Origin: Planctomycetaceae bacterium | GTDB lineage: Bacteria; Planctomycetota; Phycisphaerae; SM23-33 | Length of the DNA stretch: 64,000 nucleotides | NCBI GenBank assembly: GCA_039680605.1 | Contig: JBDKTA010000049.1 | Coordinates: 62,001-126,000 of the forward strand | Reading direction: 5' to 3' | In this document: piece by piece, positions 7,820-16,412 of the stretch | How the letters are laid out: the number at the start of each line of letters is the position of its first letter | Numbering within the stretch: position 1 is the first letter of the stretch | The notes under the pieces: model-generated | Seen by the model: the letters and a program-made list of their open reading frames with translations, nothing else | Told to the model about the DNA's origin: nothing | The model's database searches: none | Made by a program: the position numbers and the translations under genes

Positions 7820-9334
7820 ATGATCATGCGACGATTCCTGCTGACGTTCTTATTTGTGCTGACGTTCTGCCTGGCTTGCCCCGCCGCGGAACCGCCGGTC
7901 AAGGAACCGCCCGCGACCCAACCGGCAAAGCCCAAAGGCCCCAACCTGCTCGCCGGCGTCAAATGGTCCTTCAGCGCCGATGGCGGCAAGACGTTCGTCG
8001 CGGCCGACAAGCTCTCCGTCGACAAGGGCGCGCAGGTGATCGCCGAGGCCGAGTTGGACGTGGCCGACCCGGCGGCGTTGGGTGGGCTGGAGGTCACCAT
8101 CCCCAAGGGCGGGCCCGAGATCACTATCAACGGTAAAGCCCCCGAAGGCCTCCTGCCGCGGATGACCTACACGATCTGGAGTATTGACCCGCAGAAGGCT
8201 CTGGCCAAAGGGCGCAACGTCGTGCGGGCCTCGCGGGCGGGGCTGGACGTGCAGAGCCCCGCCGTCGTGACGCACATTGAGCCCGTAAATGTCGGCGTTC
8301 AGACCGGCCCGATCCTCGGCTGCGCCGGCGAGGGGTTCTTCACCCTCACCTGCCGCACGAACATGCCGGCGGCTGTCCACGTCAGTGCCAATCCCGAACC
8401 GGGCGGGCCCGAGGCGACGGGGACCTCGCCGCGCGGGTACTACCACCGGTTGAAGATCGCCCTGCCCAAAGGCGCCAAGGCCTTCACGTACACGCTGACG
8501 ACCCAGAGCGGAACGGTGAAGAACACCCTCGATCCGGTGAAGGTGAAAGTGCCCGGCACAGGTGAGACGTTCCGCTTTGTGGCCGTGGGCGACTGCCGCT
8601 CAAATCCCACCGGGTGGAAGACGATCTCCGACGCCGTCGCCGCGGCCGAGCCGGAGCTGGTGCTCTTCAGCGGCGACCTGGTCGGGGCGGGCAGAGTGGA
8701 TTTCACCTGGGATCGCGAGTTCGCCGGTCCGGCCAGGACCATGCTCTCGCGCATTCCGTTCTACACCGTGGCGGGCAACCACGAGCAGAGCGCCGCGGCG
8801 TTCTTCACGCTGTTCTATGCCCCCAACGAGACCGGGCGGCCGGACAATTGGGCCCAGGCAGTCGGCGGGGTGCTGTTTATCGGCATCGACGGCGGCAAAG
8901 GCAGCGACGAGATGACCAAGTTCGTCGAGACGGCATTGGCGGCGTCAAAGGAGAAGTTCATCTTCCTGATGACGCACTACCCGGCGTATTCGTCGGGGAT
9001 GCACGGCAAGAGGCCCGACGGCGGGATGGGCTACAGCAAGAAGGTCCTCATGCCGCTGCTGGCCAAGTACAACGCCACGGCCATGATCGCCGGGCACGAC
9101 CACGACTATGAGCGGTCCGAGCCGCCGGCGGGGGTGGGCGTGACGTGCATCGTTGCCGGCGGCGGAGGCGCCCCGTTGTATGGCAGGCAAGGCCGCAACT
9201 CGTACTCGAAGGTCTTCCTCACGAAGCTGCACTACTGCATCTTCGAGGTCAAAGGCAACACGTGCGAGATGAAGGCGTATGACGCCGAAGGAAAGGTGCT
9301 GGACGAGACGACGTTCAAGGCTCGACGTAGTTAG
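7820..9334 (+). CDS. Secreted purple-acid-phosphatase-like metallophosphoesterase
   Basis: The product is about 504 residues. The ATG at 7820 is chosen because AAAGGA is 8 nt upstream. A signal peptide follows (MRRFLLTFLFVLTFCLACPA). Residues about 170-250 look like the Fn3-like domain of purple acid phosphatases. The calcineurin-like catalytic domain carries the full motif set: VGDCR (about 256), FSGDLV (about 284), AGNHE (about 319), MTHYPAYS (about 384) and GHDHDYERSE (about 423). These supply the Asp/Asn/His ligands of a two-metal centre, so it should be an active phosphomono- or diesterase outside the cytoplasm. A paralogue at 34259 has the same architecture but has lost every one of these ligands. 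The transporter operon begins 105 nt downstream, across a family D palindrome. Confidence 0.9.
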   Translation: MIMRRFLLTFLFVLTFCLACPAAEPPVKEPPATQPAKPKGPNLLAGVKWSFSADGGKTFVAADKLSVDKGAQVIAEAELDVADPAALGGLEVTIPKGGPEITINGKAPEGLLPRMTYTIWSIDPQKALAKGRNVVRASRAGLDVQSPAVVTHIEPVNVGVQTGPILGCAGEGFFTLTCRTNMPAAVHVSANPEPGGPEATGTSPRGYYHRLKIALPKGAKAFTYTLTTQSGTVKNTLDPVKVKVPGTGETFRFVAVGDCRSNPTGWKTISDAVAAAEPELVLFSGDLVGAGRVDFTWDREFAGPARTMLSRIPFYTVAGNHEQSAAAFFTLFYAPNETGRPDNWAQAVGGVLFIGIDGGKGSDEMTKFVETALAASKEKFIFLMTHYPAYSSGMHGKRPDGGMGYSKKVLMPLLAKYNATAMIAGHDHDYERSEPPAGVGVTCIVAGGGGAPLYGRQGRNSYSKVFLTKLHYCIFEVKGNTCEMKAYDAEGKVLDETTFKARRS

Positions 9335-9337
9335 CAC

Positions 9338-9423
9338 GTTAGCGGTCGAGCTTGCTCGACGCGGTTGTTTCCCTGATCCGTGTTCGGGGGGAGAAACCAC
9401 GTCGAGCAAGCTCGACCGCTGAC
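9338..9423. repeat. Composite palindrome, family D (GCGGTCGAGCTTGCTCGACG)
   Basis: The left unit GTTAGCGGTCGAGCTTGCTCGAC and the right unit GTCGAGCAAGCTCGACCGCTGAC are inverted copies, each with the hairpin GTCGAGC/GCTCGAC. The element sits immediately after the phosphoesterase stop and could be its terminator. Variants with GCGGAGCTTGCTCCGC occur at 17713 and inside tgt. Confidence 0.9.
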
Positions 9424-9439
9424 ATAAGAGAATTTGACG

Positions 9440-11680
9440 GTGAAGAAGTTTGCTCCCTCAGCTCTGGTTGTCGTCGCTGCCGCCGTGGGCGGATGGTTCG
9501 TGATGCGCCCCTCTGACGCTCCGTCTGCGGCTACCCAACCAGCGCCGCGGCAGTTCCCGGCGCTCGATGCGCGCGGGCGGGCGGGCGAGTTCGTCGGCCT
9601 GTGGCGCACGCCGGTTGATTACGAAAAGACCACCGGCAAGAAGCTCGGGGCGTACAAGCAGTCGCCCATGCTGGACAAGGCCGTCGCCGAGGGCAAGCTG
9701 CCGCCTGTGGCCCAGCGCGTCGGCGACGAACCGCTGGTGGTGTATCCGCTGGAGAGCATCGGGCGCTACGGGGGCACGCTGAATGTGCTTGGAGCGTATG
9801 GGCTGTTCTCGACGGCCCGGATCGTCGCCCACGACCGCGACTACCGCAGCGTCTGTCCGGACCTGGCCAAGAGCTGGCGCTACGAGAACGGCGGCAAGAC
9901 GATGGTCGTCACGCTGCGGCGCGGGCTCAAGTGGTCCGACGGCCAGCCCTTCACCACCGACGACGTGATGTTCGCCTACGAGCACATCCTCCTGAACAAG
10001 AAGCTTACCACCGAGTTCCCGCGCGACCTGACGGCCGACGGCAAACCGGTGACGATCGTGCGCGACGACGCGGACCCGAAGTACACGTTTCGCATCATTG
10101 CCGCGGCGCCGATCCCGCTGATGGAGCTCTACCTGGCGCACTGGAAGGGGATGCAGGGCTGGGTGTACGAATGCGCGCACTACATGAAGCAGTTCCATCC
10201 GGACTTCGTCGGCGAGGACGCGGCCAATCGCAACGCTCGCGCCGAAGGATTCCTGGGCTGGGTCGACTACTTCCGCGCCCGTCAGCATTCAGCCGAGGGG
10301 CCCAATACCGAGCGGGGCATCGGCTGCCCGACAATGGGACCCTGGGTGCCGGTTTCGTATTCCAGCACGCAGGACGTGCTGGAGCGCAATTCGTACTACT
10401 GGAAGGTCGACCCCGACGGCAACCAGCTCCCCTATGTTGATCGGATGGTCATTAACAAGAACCTCACGGGCGAGGTCGCCAAACTCAAGATCATGAGCGG
10501 CGACGTGGACTTGGACCTGGGGCTGAATCTCTCGCTGGCCGACGGGCCAACGCTGATGCAGTATCAGCCGCGCGGCTACCGCGCGCTGGTCTGGACCGCC
10601 CTGTGGGGTTCGGTCGTGCGATTCAGCCTCAACCTCAACGCGGTGGACCTGAGCCCCGGTGCGGGCACGGCCACTCAGCCGGCGTACGACCCGGTCAAGA
10701 GCAAGATCTTCAACGACGTGCGGTTCCGCCAGGCGCTGTCGCTGGCGATCGACCGCAACGAGATCAACGACAACCTCTTCTTCGGCAACGCCAAAGCCGT
10801 GCAGGCCACTGTCGTGCCGCTGCCGCAGTACAGCCGCTATTATGAAGAGGCCTTCGGGCAATCGTTCGCACAGTACGACCCCGCCCGCGCCAACGCGCTG
10901 CTGGACGAAATGGGCCTGGCCGCCCGCGACGAGGACGGCTACCGCCTGCGGCCTGACGGCAAGCCCCTGACGATCCTGCTCTATCATCGCGGCGGATGGG
11001 ATGACCGCCTGGGGATCGTGGAATTGACGCAGGAGTACTGGAAGGCCGTCGGCGTGCGCCTGCAGATCGACACCCTCGACGGCGCGGCGCTGTATTCGGT
11101 CTTCCGCACGGGCAAGTACGACATGGCGTACTGGCACATGGACGGCGTGTGCGACGTGCGATTCCCTACCATGCCCTACCACTTCGTCCCCATGGACATG
11201 CGCGTGATCTGGGGGCCGACCTGGGCCAACTGCTATCTCGGCCGCAAGCCTATGCCCGCCGACACCCCTCAGGCCGTGCTCGATCTCTTTGACGCATACC
11301 GCCGCATGGAGCAGGCGCTGACCGAGGACGAGCGGATCAAATGCGGCAAGGAAATCCTCCGCAGCCAAGCCGAGAACCTCTGGGGCATCGGGACGGTGTC
11401 AGCCCCGCCGGTGATCTTCATCGCCAACAGCAAGCTTCGCAACGTGCCCGAGCACGCCCCCCTGGCGTGGGATACCTTCTATGCCGCGCCCCTGCCCCCC
11501 GAGGCGATCTGGTTCGACTATGGAGTGCGGCGGCCAGAGCCGCCGCTTTGGATCGGCGGGCAGTCGCGGCTTGGAACTGAGCAAGAACACCAAGAGGCAG
11601 CTAAGGCTGTCGCGCCTTCGACGGCCGGGGAATCCAAAGCGGCAGCTAAGGCTGCCGCACTCCAAAGGGGGGCGCGCTGA
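9440..11680 (+). CDS. ABC transporter substrate-binding protein, SBP_bac_5 (OppA/DppA) family
   Basis: The product is about 746 residues from GTG 9440 (AAGAGAA about 9 nt upstream; a TTG at 9434 is also possible). The N-terminus is a hydrophobic signal/anchor (APSALVVVAAAVGGWFVM). The family-5 binding-protein fold shows in YRSVCPDLAKSWRYENGGKT, LRRGLKWSDGQPFTTDDVMFAYEH and VRFRQALSLAIDRNEIN. It binds the solute for the permease encoded by the next three genes; oligopeptides are the usual cargo, but in this glycan context an oligosaccharide is equally possible. The last 50 or so residues (from about 694) are encoded by a family A-like palindromic repeat (11519-11664), producing an Ala/Lys-rich tail (AAAKAAALQ) with no counterpart in the family. 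The stop overlaps the oppB start by one base (TGATG). Confidence 0.88.
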   Translation: MKKFAPSALVVVAAAVGGWFVMRPSDAPSAATQPAPRQFPALDARGRAGEFVGLWRTPVDYEKTTGKKLGAYKQSPMLDKAVAEGKLPPVAQRVGDEPLVVYPLESIGRYGGTLNVLGAYGLFSTARIVAHDRDYRSVCPDLAKSWRYENGGKTMVVTLRRGLKWSDGQPFTTDDVMFAYEHILLNKKLTTEFPRDLTADGKPVTIVRDDADPKYTFRIIAAAPIPLMELYLAHWKGMQGWVYECAHYMKQFHPDFVGEDAANRNARAEGFLGWVDYFRARQHSAEGPNTERGIGCPTMGPWVPVSYSSTQDVLERNSYYWKVDPDGNQLPYVDRMVINKNLTGEVAKLKIMSGDVDLDLGLNLSLADGPTLMQYQPRGYRALVWTALWGSVVRFSLNLNAVDLSPGAGTATQPAYDPVKSKIFNDVRFRQALSLAIDRNEINDNLFFGNAKAVQATVVPLPQYSRYYEEAFGQSFAQYDPARANALLDEMGLAARDEDGYRLRPDGKPLTILLYHRGGWDDRLGIVELTQEYWKAVGVRLQIDTLDGAALYSVFRTGKYDMAYWHMDGVCDVRFPTMPYHFVPMDMRVIWGPTWANCYLGRKPMPADTPQAVLDLFDAYRRMEQALTEDERIKCGKEILRSQAENLWGIGTVSAPPVIFIANSKLRNVPEHAPLAWDTFYAAPLPPEAIWFDYGVRRPEPPLWIGGQSRLGTEQEHQEAAKAVAPSTAGESKAAAKAAALQRGAR
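11519..11664. repeat. Family A-like composite palindrome inside the 3' end of the binding-protein gene
   Basis: It starts CTATGGAGTGCGGCGGCC and ends GGCAGCTAAGGCTGCCGCACTCCA, the typical family A boundaries. Its centre holds a further copy of GGCAGCTAAGGCTG (11596-11609). The whole element is in frame and supplies about the last 50 codons of the gene. Confidence 0.85.
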
Positions 11681-12867
11681 TGCTCAAATACACCCTCCGT
11701 CGCCTGGCATACATGTGCGTGACGTTGCTGGCGGTCTCGATCGTGACGTTTGTCGTCATCCAACTTCCCCCCGGCGACTACCTCACGCAGAAAATCGTCA
11801 TGCTCCAGGCCACCGGCCAAGCCGGCGATGTCGAAAAGATCGAAGCCATGCGAGAAAGCTACGGCCTCGACCGCCCCTTGTACGAGCAGTACGTCCGTTG
11901 GATGGGCCTCAAATGGTTCCTGCCCATGCTCAGCCGGAACGAACGCGACAAGGCCTGGCAGAGCTATCAGCAGGCGCAGCAGCTCCACGCCCAGGCCGTG
12001 CAGAAGTGGCAGGCTTTATCGACGGCCAAGCGTGAGAAGACGCCCCAGCCCGAGGCGCCCCAGCCGCCGGGGTGGGGCTTCTTCCGCGGCGAGAACCGCG
12101 GCCTGCTGCAAGGCTACCTCGGCCGATCGTTCGAGCAGGAAAAGCCCGTCAGCGAACTGCTGGCCGAGCGCCTGCCGCTGACGATGCTGATCTTCCTGGG
12201 CTCGGTGACCGTGGTCTATTCGCTGGCGATTCCGATCGGGATCTACTCGGCCACGCACAAGTACCGGCTGTCGGATTACGCGGCGATGGCCGGGTCGTTC
12301 ATCGGCATGTCGGTGCCGGGATTTCTGCTGGCGCTGATCCTGATGTTCGCGATGTTCCACTGGTACGGTCTGAGCCCCGGCGGGGTCTTCTCGCCGCAGT
12401 ACGTCGGGGCGGCCTGGTCGTGGGGCAAGGTCGCCGACTTGGCGGCGCATCTGGCCGGGCCGCTGATCGTCGTGGCCATCAACGGCACGGCCGGGCTCAT
12501 CCGCGTGGTACGCGGCAACCTGCTTGACCAGCTCCAGCAGCTCTACGTGACGACCGCCCGCGCCAAGGGCGTGGCCGAGTGGAAGCTGCTGCTCAAGTAC
12601 CCCGTTCGCGTGGCGATCATTCCGGTCGTCAGCTCGATCGGCTTCCTGCTGCCCGGGCTCATCGGCGGCCAGGCGATCATTGAGATCGTGCTGGGCCTGC
12701 CGACGTTCGGCCCGCTGCTGCTGGCGGCGCTGAAGAGCCAGGACATGTTCCTGGCCGGCAGCGTGGTGATGATCCAGACGCTGCTGGTGGTGGTGGGGGT
12801 GTTCCTGTCGGACCTGCTGCTGATGGTGGTCGACCCGCGCATCCGCCTGACGGGAGGGTCGAAATGA
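11680..12867 (+). CDS. ABC transporter permease, OppB/DppB type
   Basis: The product is 395 residues. The ATG overlaps the preceding stop by one base. The protein begins with the OppB signature LKYTLRRLAYMCVTLLAVS and has six predicted membrane segments. The conserved cytoplasmic EAA loop is near residues 290-310 (YVTTARAKGVAEWKLLLKYP). Between helix 1 and helix 2 there is an unusually long soluble stretch (about residues 45-160) with a glutamine/alanine-rich helix (AWQSYQQAQQLHAQAVQKWQ) and a proline-rich linker. It forms the channel with the OppC-type protein, and the two genes overlap by four bases (ATGA), indicating translational coupling. The large extracytoplasmic insert may contact the binding protein; that is inference. 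Confidence 0.92.
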   Translation: MLKYTLRRLAYMCVTLLAVSIVTFVVIQLPPGDYLTQKIVMLQATGQAGDVEKIEAMRESYGLDRPLYEQYVRWMGLKWFLPMLSRNERDKAWQSYQQAQQLHAQAVQKWQALSTAKREKTPQPEAPQPPGWGFFRGENRGLLQGYLGRSFEQEKPVSELLAERLPLTMLIFLGSVTVVYSLAIPIGIYSATHKYRLSDYAAMAGSFIGMSVPGFLLALILMFAMFHWYGLSPGGVFSPQYVGAAWSWGKVADLAAHLAGPLIVVAINGTAGLIRVVRGNLLDQLQQLYVTTARAKGVAEWKLLLKYPVRVAIIPVVSSIGFLLPGLIGGQAIIEIVLGLPTFGPLLLAALKSQDMFLAGSVVMIQTLLVVVGVFLSDLLLMVVDPRIRLTGGSK

Positions 12868-14039
12868 TCTTCCGCCGCCGCAAACGTGGCACAGCCTTTC
12901 CAGGCTGTGACTCACAGGCTGGAAAGCCTGTGCCACTCGAGGCATTCAAGGTGCTGACCTACCGCCAGCTCATGTGGCGGCGGTTCAAGCGGCACAAGCT
13001 GGCGATGGCCGGAGCGGTCATGCTCGTCGTGCTGTACGGTTTGGCGCTGCTGGCTGACTTCGCCGCCCCGTACGCCCCGACGCAGCGCGTGCCCGGGTAC
13101 ATCAGCGCCCCGCCGCAGCGGCTCCACGTGTGGGGACCGGACGGGTTCCACGTGCGGCCGTTCGTGTATGGGCTGGACCTCAAGGTCGACGCCGCCGGTT
13201 TTCAGCGCATCTACAGCAGCAACACCTCGCGGATGATTCCGGTCCGCTGGTTCGTCCGCGGCGAGCGCTATTCGGTACTGGGCCTGTTCAAGACCGACAT
13301 GCACCTGTTCGGGGTCGAGCCGTCGGCCGCGGGCGAGCCGCCGGCGACGATCTTCCTGTTCGGCAGCGACCGCCTCGGGCGCGACATGCTCTCTCGCATC
13401 CTGCACGGGGCGCGGGTGACGCTGTCGATCGGGCTGGTGGGCATGAGCCTGTCGTTCGTGCTCGGTTGCGTGCTGGGCAGCATCTCGGGGTACTACGGCG
13501 GCGTGATCGACACGATCATCCAGCGCGTGATCGAGTTCATCGTCTCGATTCCGACTCTGCCGCTGTGGATGGCGCTGTCCGCGGCCCTGCCGGCGGGCTG
13601 GCCGATGTACCAGCGGTATTTCGGCATCACGCTGATCCTCTCGCTGGTGGGCTGGTGCGGCCTGGCGCGCGTGGTGCGCGGGCAGATTCTGCAGCTTCGC
13701 GACCAGGACTTTGTGACGGCCGCCCGCTGCGCCAGCGCCTCGGACGGCTGGATCATCTTCCGCCACCTGCTGCCCTCGACGATGAGCTACCTGATCGTCT
13801 CGATCACGCTGGCGATCCCGGGCATGATCCTGGGCGAGACCGCTCTGAGCTTCCTGGGCCTGGGCATTCAGGCTCCGGCCGTCAGTTGGGGCACGCTGCT
13901 CCAGGACGCCCAGAACATCCGCACGCTGGCGAATCAGCCTTGGGTGCTGATCCCCGGGGCGTTCGTGGTGCTGACGGTGATCAGCTTCAACTTCGTCGGC
14001 GACGGACTCAGGGACGCGGTCGATCCGCACGGGAAGTGA
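12864..14039 (+). CDS. ABC transporter permease, OppC/DppC type
   Basis: The product is 391 residues from ATG 12864, overlapping the oppB stop. It has the OppC order: a short cytoplasmic tail, one membrane helix (AMAGAVMLVVLYGLALLADF), a large periplasmic domain (about 70-165), then the LGRDMLSRILHGARVTLSIG start of the core and an EAA loop (FVTAARCASASDGWIIFRHL). Residues 8-24 (RGTAFPGCDSQAGKPVP) are encoded by a family B palindrome, so the N-terminal tail carries a repeat-derived peptide. Because the insertion lies before the first helix, in the cytoplasm, the protein should still fold. It pairs with the OppB-type permease and the fused ATPase downstream. Confidence 0.92.
   Translation: MIFRRRKRGTAFPGCDSQAGKPVPLEAFKVLTYRQLMWRRFKRHKLAMAGAVMLVVLYGLALLADFAAPYAPTQRVPGYISAPPQRLHVWGPDGFHVRPFVYGLDLKVDAAGFQRIYSSNTSRMIPVRWFVRGERYSVLGLFKTDMHLFGVEPSAAGEPPATIFLFGSDRLGRDMLSRILHGARVTLSIGLVGMSLSFVLGCVLGSISGYYGGVIDTIIQRVIEFIVSIPTLPLWMALSAALPAGWPMYQRYFGITLILSLVGWCGLARVVRGQILQLRDQDFVTAARCASASDGWIIFRHLLPSTMSYLIVSITLAIPGMILGETALSFLGLGIQAPAVSWGTLLQDAQNIRTLANQPWVLIPGAFVVLTVISFNFVGDGLRDAVDPHGK
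12886..12936. repeat. Family B palindrome inside the oppC coding region
   Basis: GTGGCACAGCCTTTCCAGGC and GGAAAGCCTGTGCCAC form the two inverted units. It is the same word as at 2492, 62788 and 63027. The copy contributes 17 in-frame codons to the permease N-terminus and contains no stop in that frame. Confidence 0.92.
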
Positions 14040-14166
14040 AACCGGAAGATTGGAATGATGGAAGATTGGAATAACGGAATGATGGGGTGGCATGGCGACA
14101 CGCGAAGCGGGTCGCCATGGGTGCAACGAAAGATGGAAGAATGGAATACTGGAATGATGGAATGAT
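14040..14166. repeat. Purine-rich repeat tract (family H) interrupted by a family C palindrome
   Basis: Positions 14040-14084 and 14128-14166 consist of GGAATGATGGAAGATTGG-type words. Between them (14085-14121) is a clean family C hairpin, GGTGGCATGGCGACACGCGA...TCGCCATGG. The arrangement looks like insertion of one element into another. The rest of the gap up to 14259 shows no gene, only the ribosome binding site of the next ORF. Confidence 0.8.
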
Positions 14167-14259
14167 GCGGCTGCAGAGCGTGCCCTTATTTTCGCGCCAC
14201 GGGCAACGTAATGCGGTTTCGAGGCTCTCTTTGTTGCACGCAAGGAGGGGTACCGGCAA

Positions 14260-16134
14260 GTGATTCCCCTCGTGACCATCGCGGGCCTCAAGACTTACTT
14301 CAAAACCGACGAAGGCATCGTGCCTGCTGTCGACGGGGTCGACCTTGTAATCCCTCGCGGCAAGACGGTCGCGCTGGTGGGGGAGAGCGGCAGCGGAAAG
14401 AGCGTCACCGCGTTTAGCACGATCCAGCTTGTCGCTGAACCGGGGCGGATCGTTGCGGGAAAGATCGCCCTTCACGACGAACAGGGCAACGTCGACGCGG
14501 TCCTGACGGATCTCGATCCGCGGGGCAAGGTCATCCGCCGCATCCGCGGCAAGCGAATCGCCATGATCTTCCAGGAGCCGATGACCAGCCTCTCGCCCGT
14601 ACACACGGTCGGGGCCCAGATCGTCGAGGCCGTCCGCCTGCACACCGACATGACCCGCCGACAGGCCCGCGAGCACGCCGTCGCCATGATGGAGCGAATG
14701 GGCATCCCCAACGCCGATCAGCGGTTCAAGTCGTACCCGCACGAGATGAGCGGCGGGCTGCGCCAGCGCGTCATGATCGCCATGGCCCTGTCGTGCCGGC
14801 CGGAACTGCTCATCGCCGACGAGCCAACCACGGCTCTGGACGTGACGATCCAGGCGCAGATCCTCGAGCTGCTGGCCGATCTCAAACGCGATTACCAGAT
14901 GTCGATGCTGTTCATCACGCACGACCTGGGCGTGGTGGCCCAGATCGCCGACGAGGTGGTCGTGATGTACCAGGGCCGCATCGTCGAGCGCGGGGCGGTA
15001 CGCGACATCTACGCCTGCCCGCAGCACGACTACACCAAGGCGCTGCTGGCGTCGGTGCCCAGCATCACCTCTCAGCGGCGAAGGCGGCTCAGCACCGTCG
15101 CCGACATTACCGCCGGGCGAGAGGCCGCCGGCACCGCGGCGGTCCAGCATACCGTCCGGACGGACCTGCCGCCCCTGCTGAGCGTGCAGAACTTGCGAAA
15201 GCATTTTCCCGTGCGGAAAGGCTTCTGGGGCAACGTGCCGGCCACTATCAAGGCCGTCGACGATGTCAGCTTCGACCTCTACCGCGGCGAGTGCCTGGGC
15301 CTGGTGGGCGAGAGCGGCTCGGGCAAGACGACGGTGGGGCACTGCATCCTGCGGGCGCAGCGCCCGACCTCGGGCGAGATCCAGTTCCGCATCGGCGACG
15401 ACGTGCATGACGTGACGCGTGCCGACGCCGGCCGCCTGCGCATGCTGCGGCAGAACATGGGCATCATCTTCCAGGACCCGTACTCGTCGCTGGACCCGCG
15501 CATGACGGTGCAGGACATCGTCGCCGAGCCGTTGGCGCTGGCGGGAGTCCGCAGCCGCGGCGAACGGCTCGACCGCGTGCGCGAGATGATTGTCCGCGTC
15601 GGGCTCGAGCCCGAGCACCTGGTTCGCTTCCCGCACGCCTTCAGCGGCGGGCAACGCCAGCGCATCGGCATCGCCCGAGCGCTGGTGCTCAAGCCCTCGT
15701 TCGTGATGGCCGACGAGCCTGTCTCGGCGCTCGATGTCTCCGTTCGGGCCCAGGCGCTGAACCTCCTGCAGGACCTCCAGGCCGAAATGGGCCTGTCGTA
15801 CCTGTTCGTCTCGCACGACCTGAGCGTGGTGCGCCACATCGCCGACCGGGTGGCCGTGATGTACTTCGGCCGACTAGTCGAACTGGCGTCGGCCGAAGAG
15901 CTCTTCGCCAATCCGCTGCATCCGTACACCAAGGCGCTGCTGTCGGCCGTGCCGGCGCCGGACCCGGGTTCGCCCATGCGGCGCATCGACCTGGGCGTCG
16001 AACCGCCCGACCCGACGAACCCGCCCTGCGCGTGCAACCTGTTCCGCGACTGCCCCGCCGACCGCGGCGAACCCATACCGCCGGCCGCGCTGCAAGAAGT
16101 GAGTGCGGGGCATTTCCTGCGATGCCACGAGTAG
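14260..16134 (+). CDS. Fused double ABC ATPase, OppD-OppF type
   Basis: The product is 624 residues from GTG 14260, chosen for the strong AAGGAGGGG upstream. It has two complete ATPase domains. Domain 1 (about 1-290) has Walker A GESGSGKS, signature MSGGLRQRV and Walker [14 protein letters not shown]. Domain 2 (about 305-624) has [17 protein letters not shown] and [13 protein letters not shown]. Each ends with the oligopeptide-transporter C-terminal extension ([29 protein letters not shown]), and the second finishes with cysteines (CACNLFRDC) that in OppD/F-type proteins can bind an iron-sulfur cluster. It powers uptake through the two permeases upstream, from which it is separated by a 220-nt repeat-filled gap. 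Confidence 0.93.
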   Translation: MIPLVTIAGLKTYFKTDEGIVPAVDGVDLVIPRGKTVALVGESGSGKSVTAFSTIQLVAEPGRIVAGKIALHDEQGNVDAVLTDLDPRGKVIRRIRGKRIAMIFQEPMTSLSPVHTVGAQIVEAVRLHTDMTRRQAREHAVAMMERMGIPNADQRFKSYPHEMSGGLRQRVMIAMALSCRPELLIADEPTTALDVTIQAQILELLADLKRDYQMSMLFITHDLGVVAQIADEVVVMYQGRIVERGAVRDIYACPQHDYTKALLASVPSITSQRRRRLSTVADITAGREAAGTAAVQHTVRTDLPPLLSVQNLRKHFPVRKGFWGNVPATIKAVDDVSFDLYRGECLGLVGESGSGKTTVGHCILRAQRPTSGEIQFRIGDDVHDVTRADAGRLRMLRQNMGIIFQDPYSSLDPRMTVQDIVAEPLALAGVRSRGERLDRVREMIVRVGLEPEHLVRFPHAFSGGQRQRIGIARALVLKPSFVMADEPVSALDVSVRAQALNLLQDLQAEMGLSYLFVSHDLSVVRHIADRVAVMYFGRLVELASAEELFANPLHPYTKALLSAVPAPDPGSPMRRIDLGVEPPDPTNPPCACNLFRDCPADRGEPIPPAALQEVSAGHFLRCHE

Positions 16135-16157
16135 CACTGGCGTCTCGCCCGTGAGTC

Positions 16158-16178
16158 CCACGGCCGTCCCGGCCGTGG
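16158..16178. repeat. Short palindrome CCACGGCC-GTCCC-GGCCGTGG
   Basis: Perfect 8-bp arms with a 5-nt loop lie 24 nt after the ATPase stop codon, inside a phrase-like GC-rich stretch. It is a probable transcription terminator or another single-copy repeat family. Confidence 0.6.
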
Positions 16179-16220
16179 CCACCGTTGACCGGATTCTCTG
16201 GCGACCAATACAATGTGGGC

Positions 16221-16412
16221 ATGAGCGAGCGAATCACGACCAATGCGGGCGTACACAACGGCAGGCCCTGCGTCGCAGGAACTCGGATTCCTGCCGAAGA
16301 CGTAATCGAATTGGTCGATGCGGGGATTTCTTTCGCGAAGATCATCAAGGACTATTATCCTGCCCTGACCGTTGAAGATATCGAAGCGTGCATAAAGGAA
16401 TCGGAGAAGTAA
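16221..16412 (+). CDS. DUF433 domain protein (antitoxin-like)
   Basis: The product is 63 residues from ATG 16221 (MSERITT). The DUF433 pattern is complete: GRPCVAGTRIPAEDVIELV, a turn with DAGISFAKIIKDYYPALT and EDIEACIKES at the end. DUF433 proteins are small helix-turn-helix-like proteins often paired with DUF5615 PIN-like toxins. No such toxin is present here; instead the stop codon (TAATG) overlaps the start of a GH4 glycosidase gene by one base, implying translational coupling. It may be an orphan antitoxin or a small DNA-binding regulator of the glycosidase. The preceding repeat (16158-16178) separates it from the transporter genes. Confidence 0.82.
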   Translation: MSERITTNAGVHNGRPCVAGTRIPAEDVIELVDAGISFAKIIKDYYPALTVEDIEACIKESEK

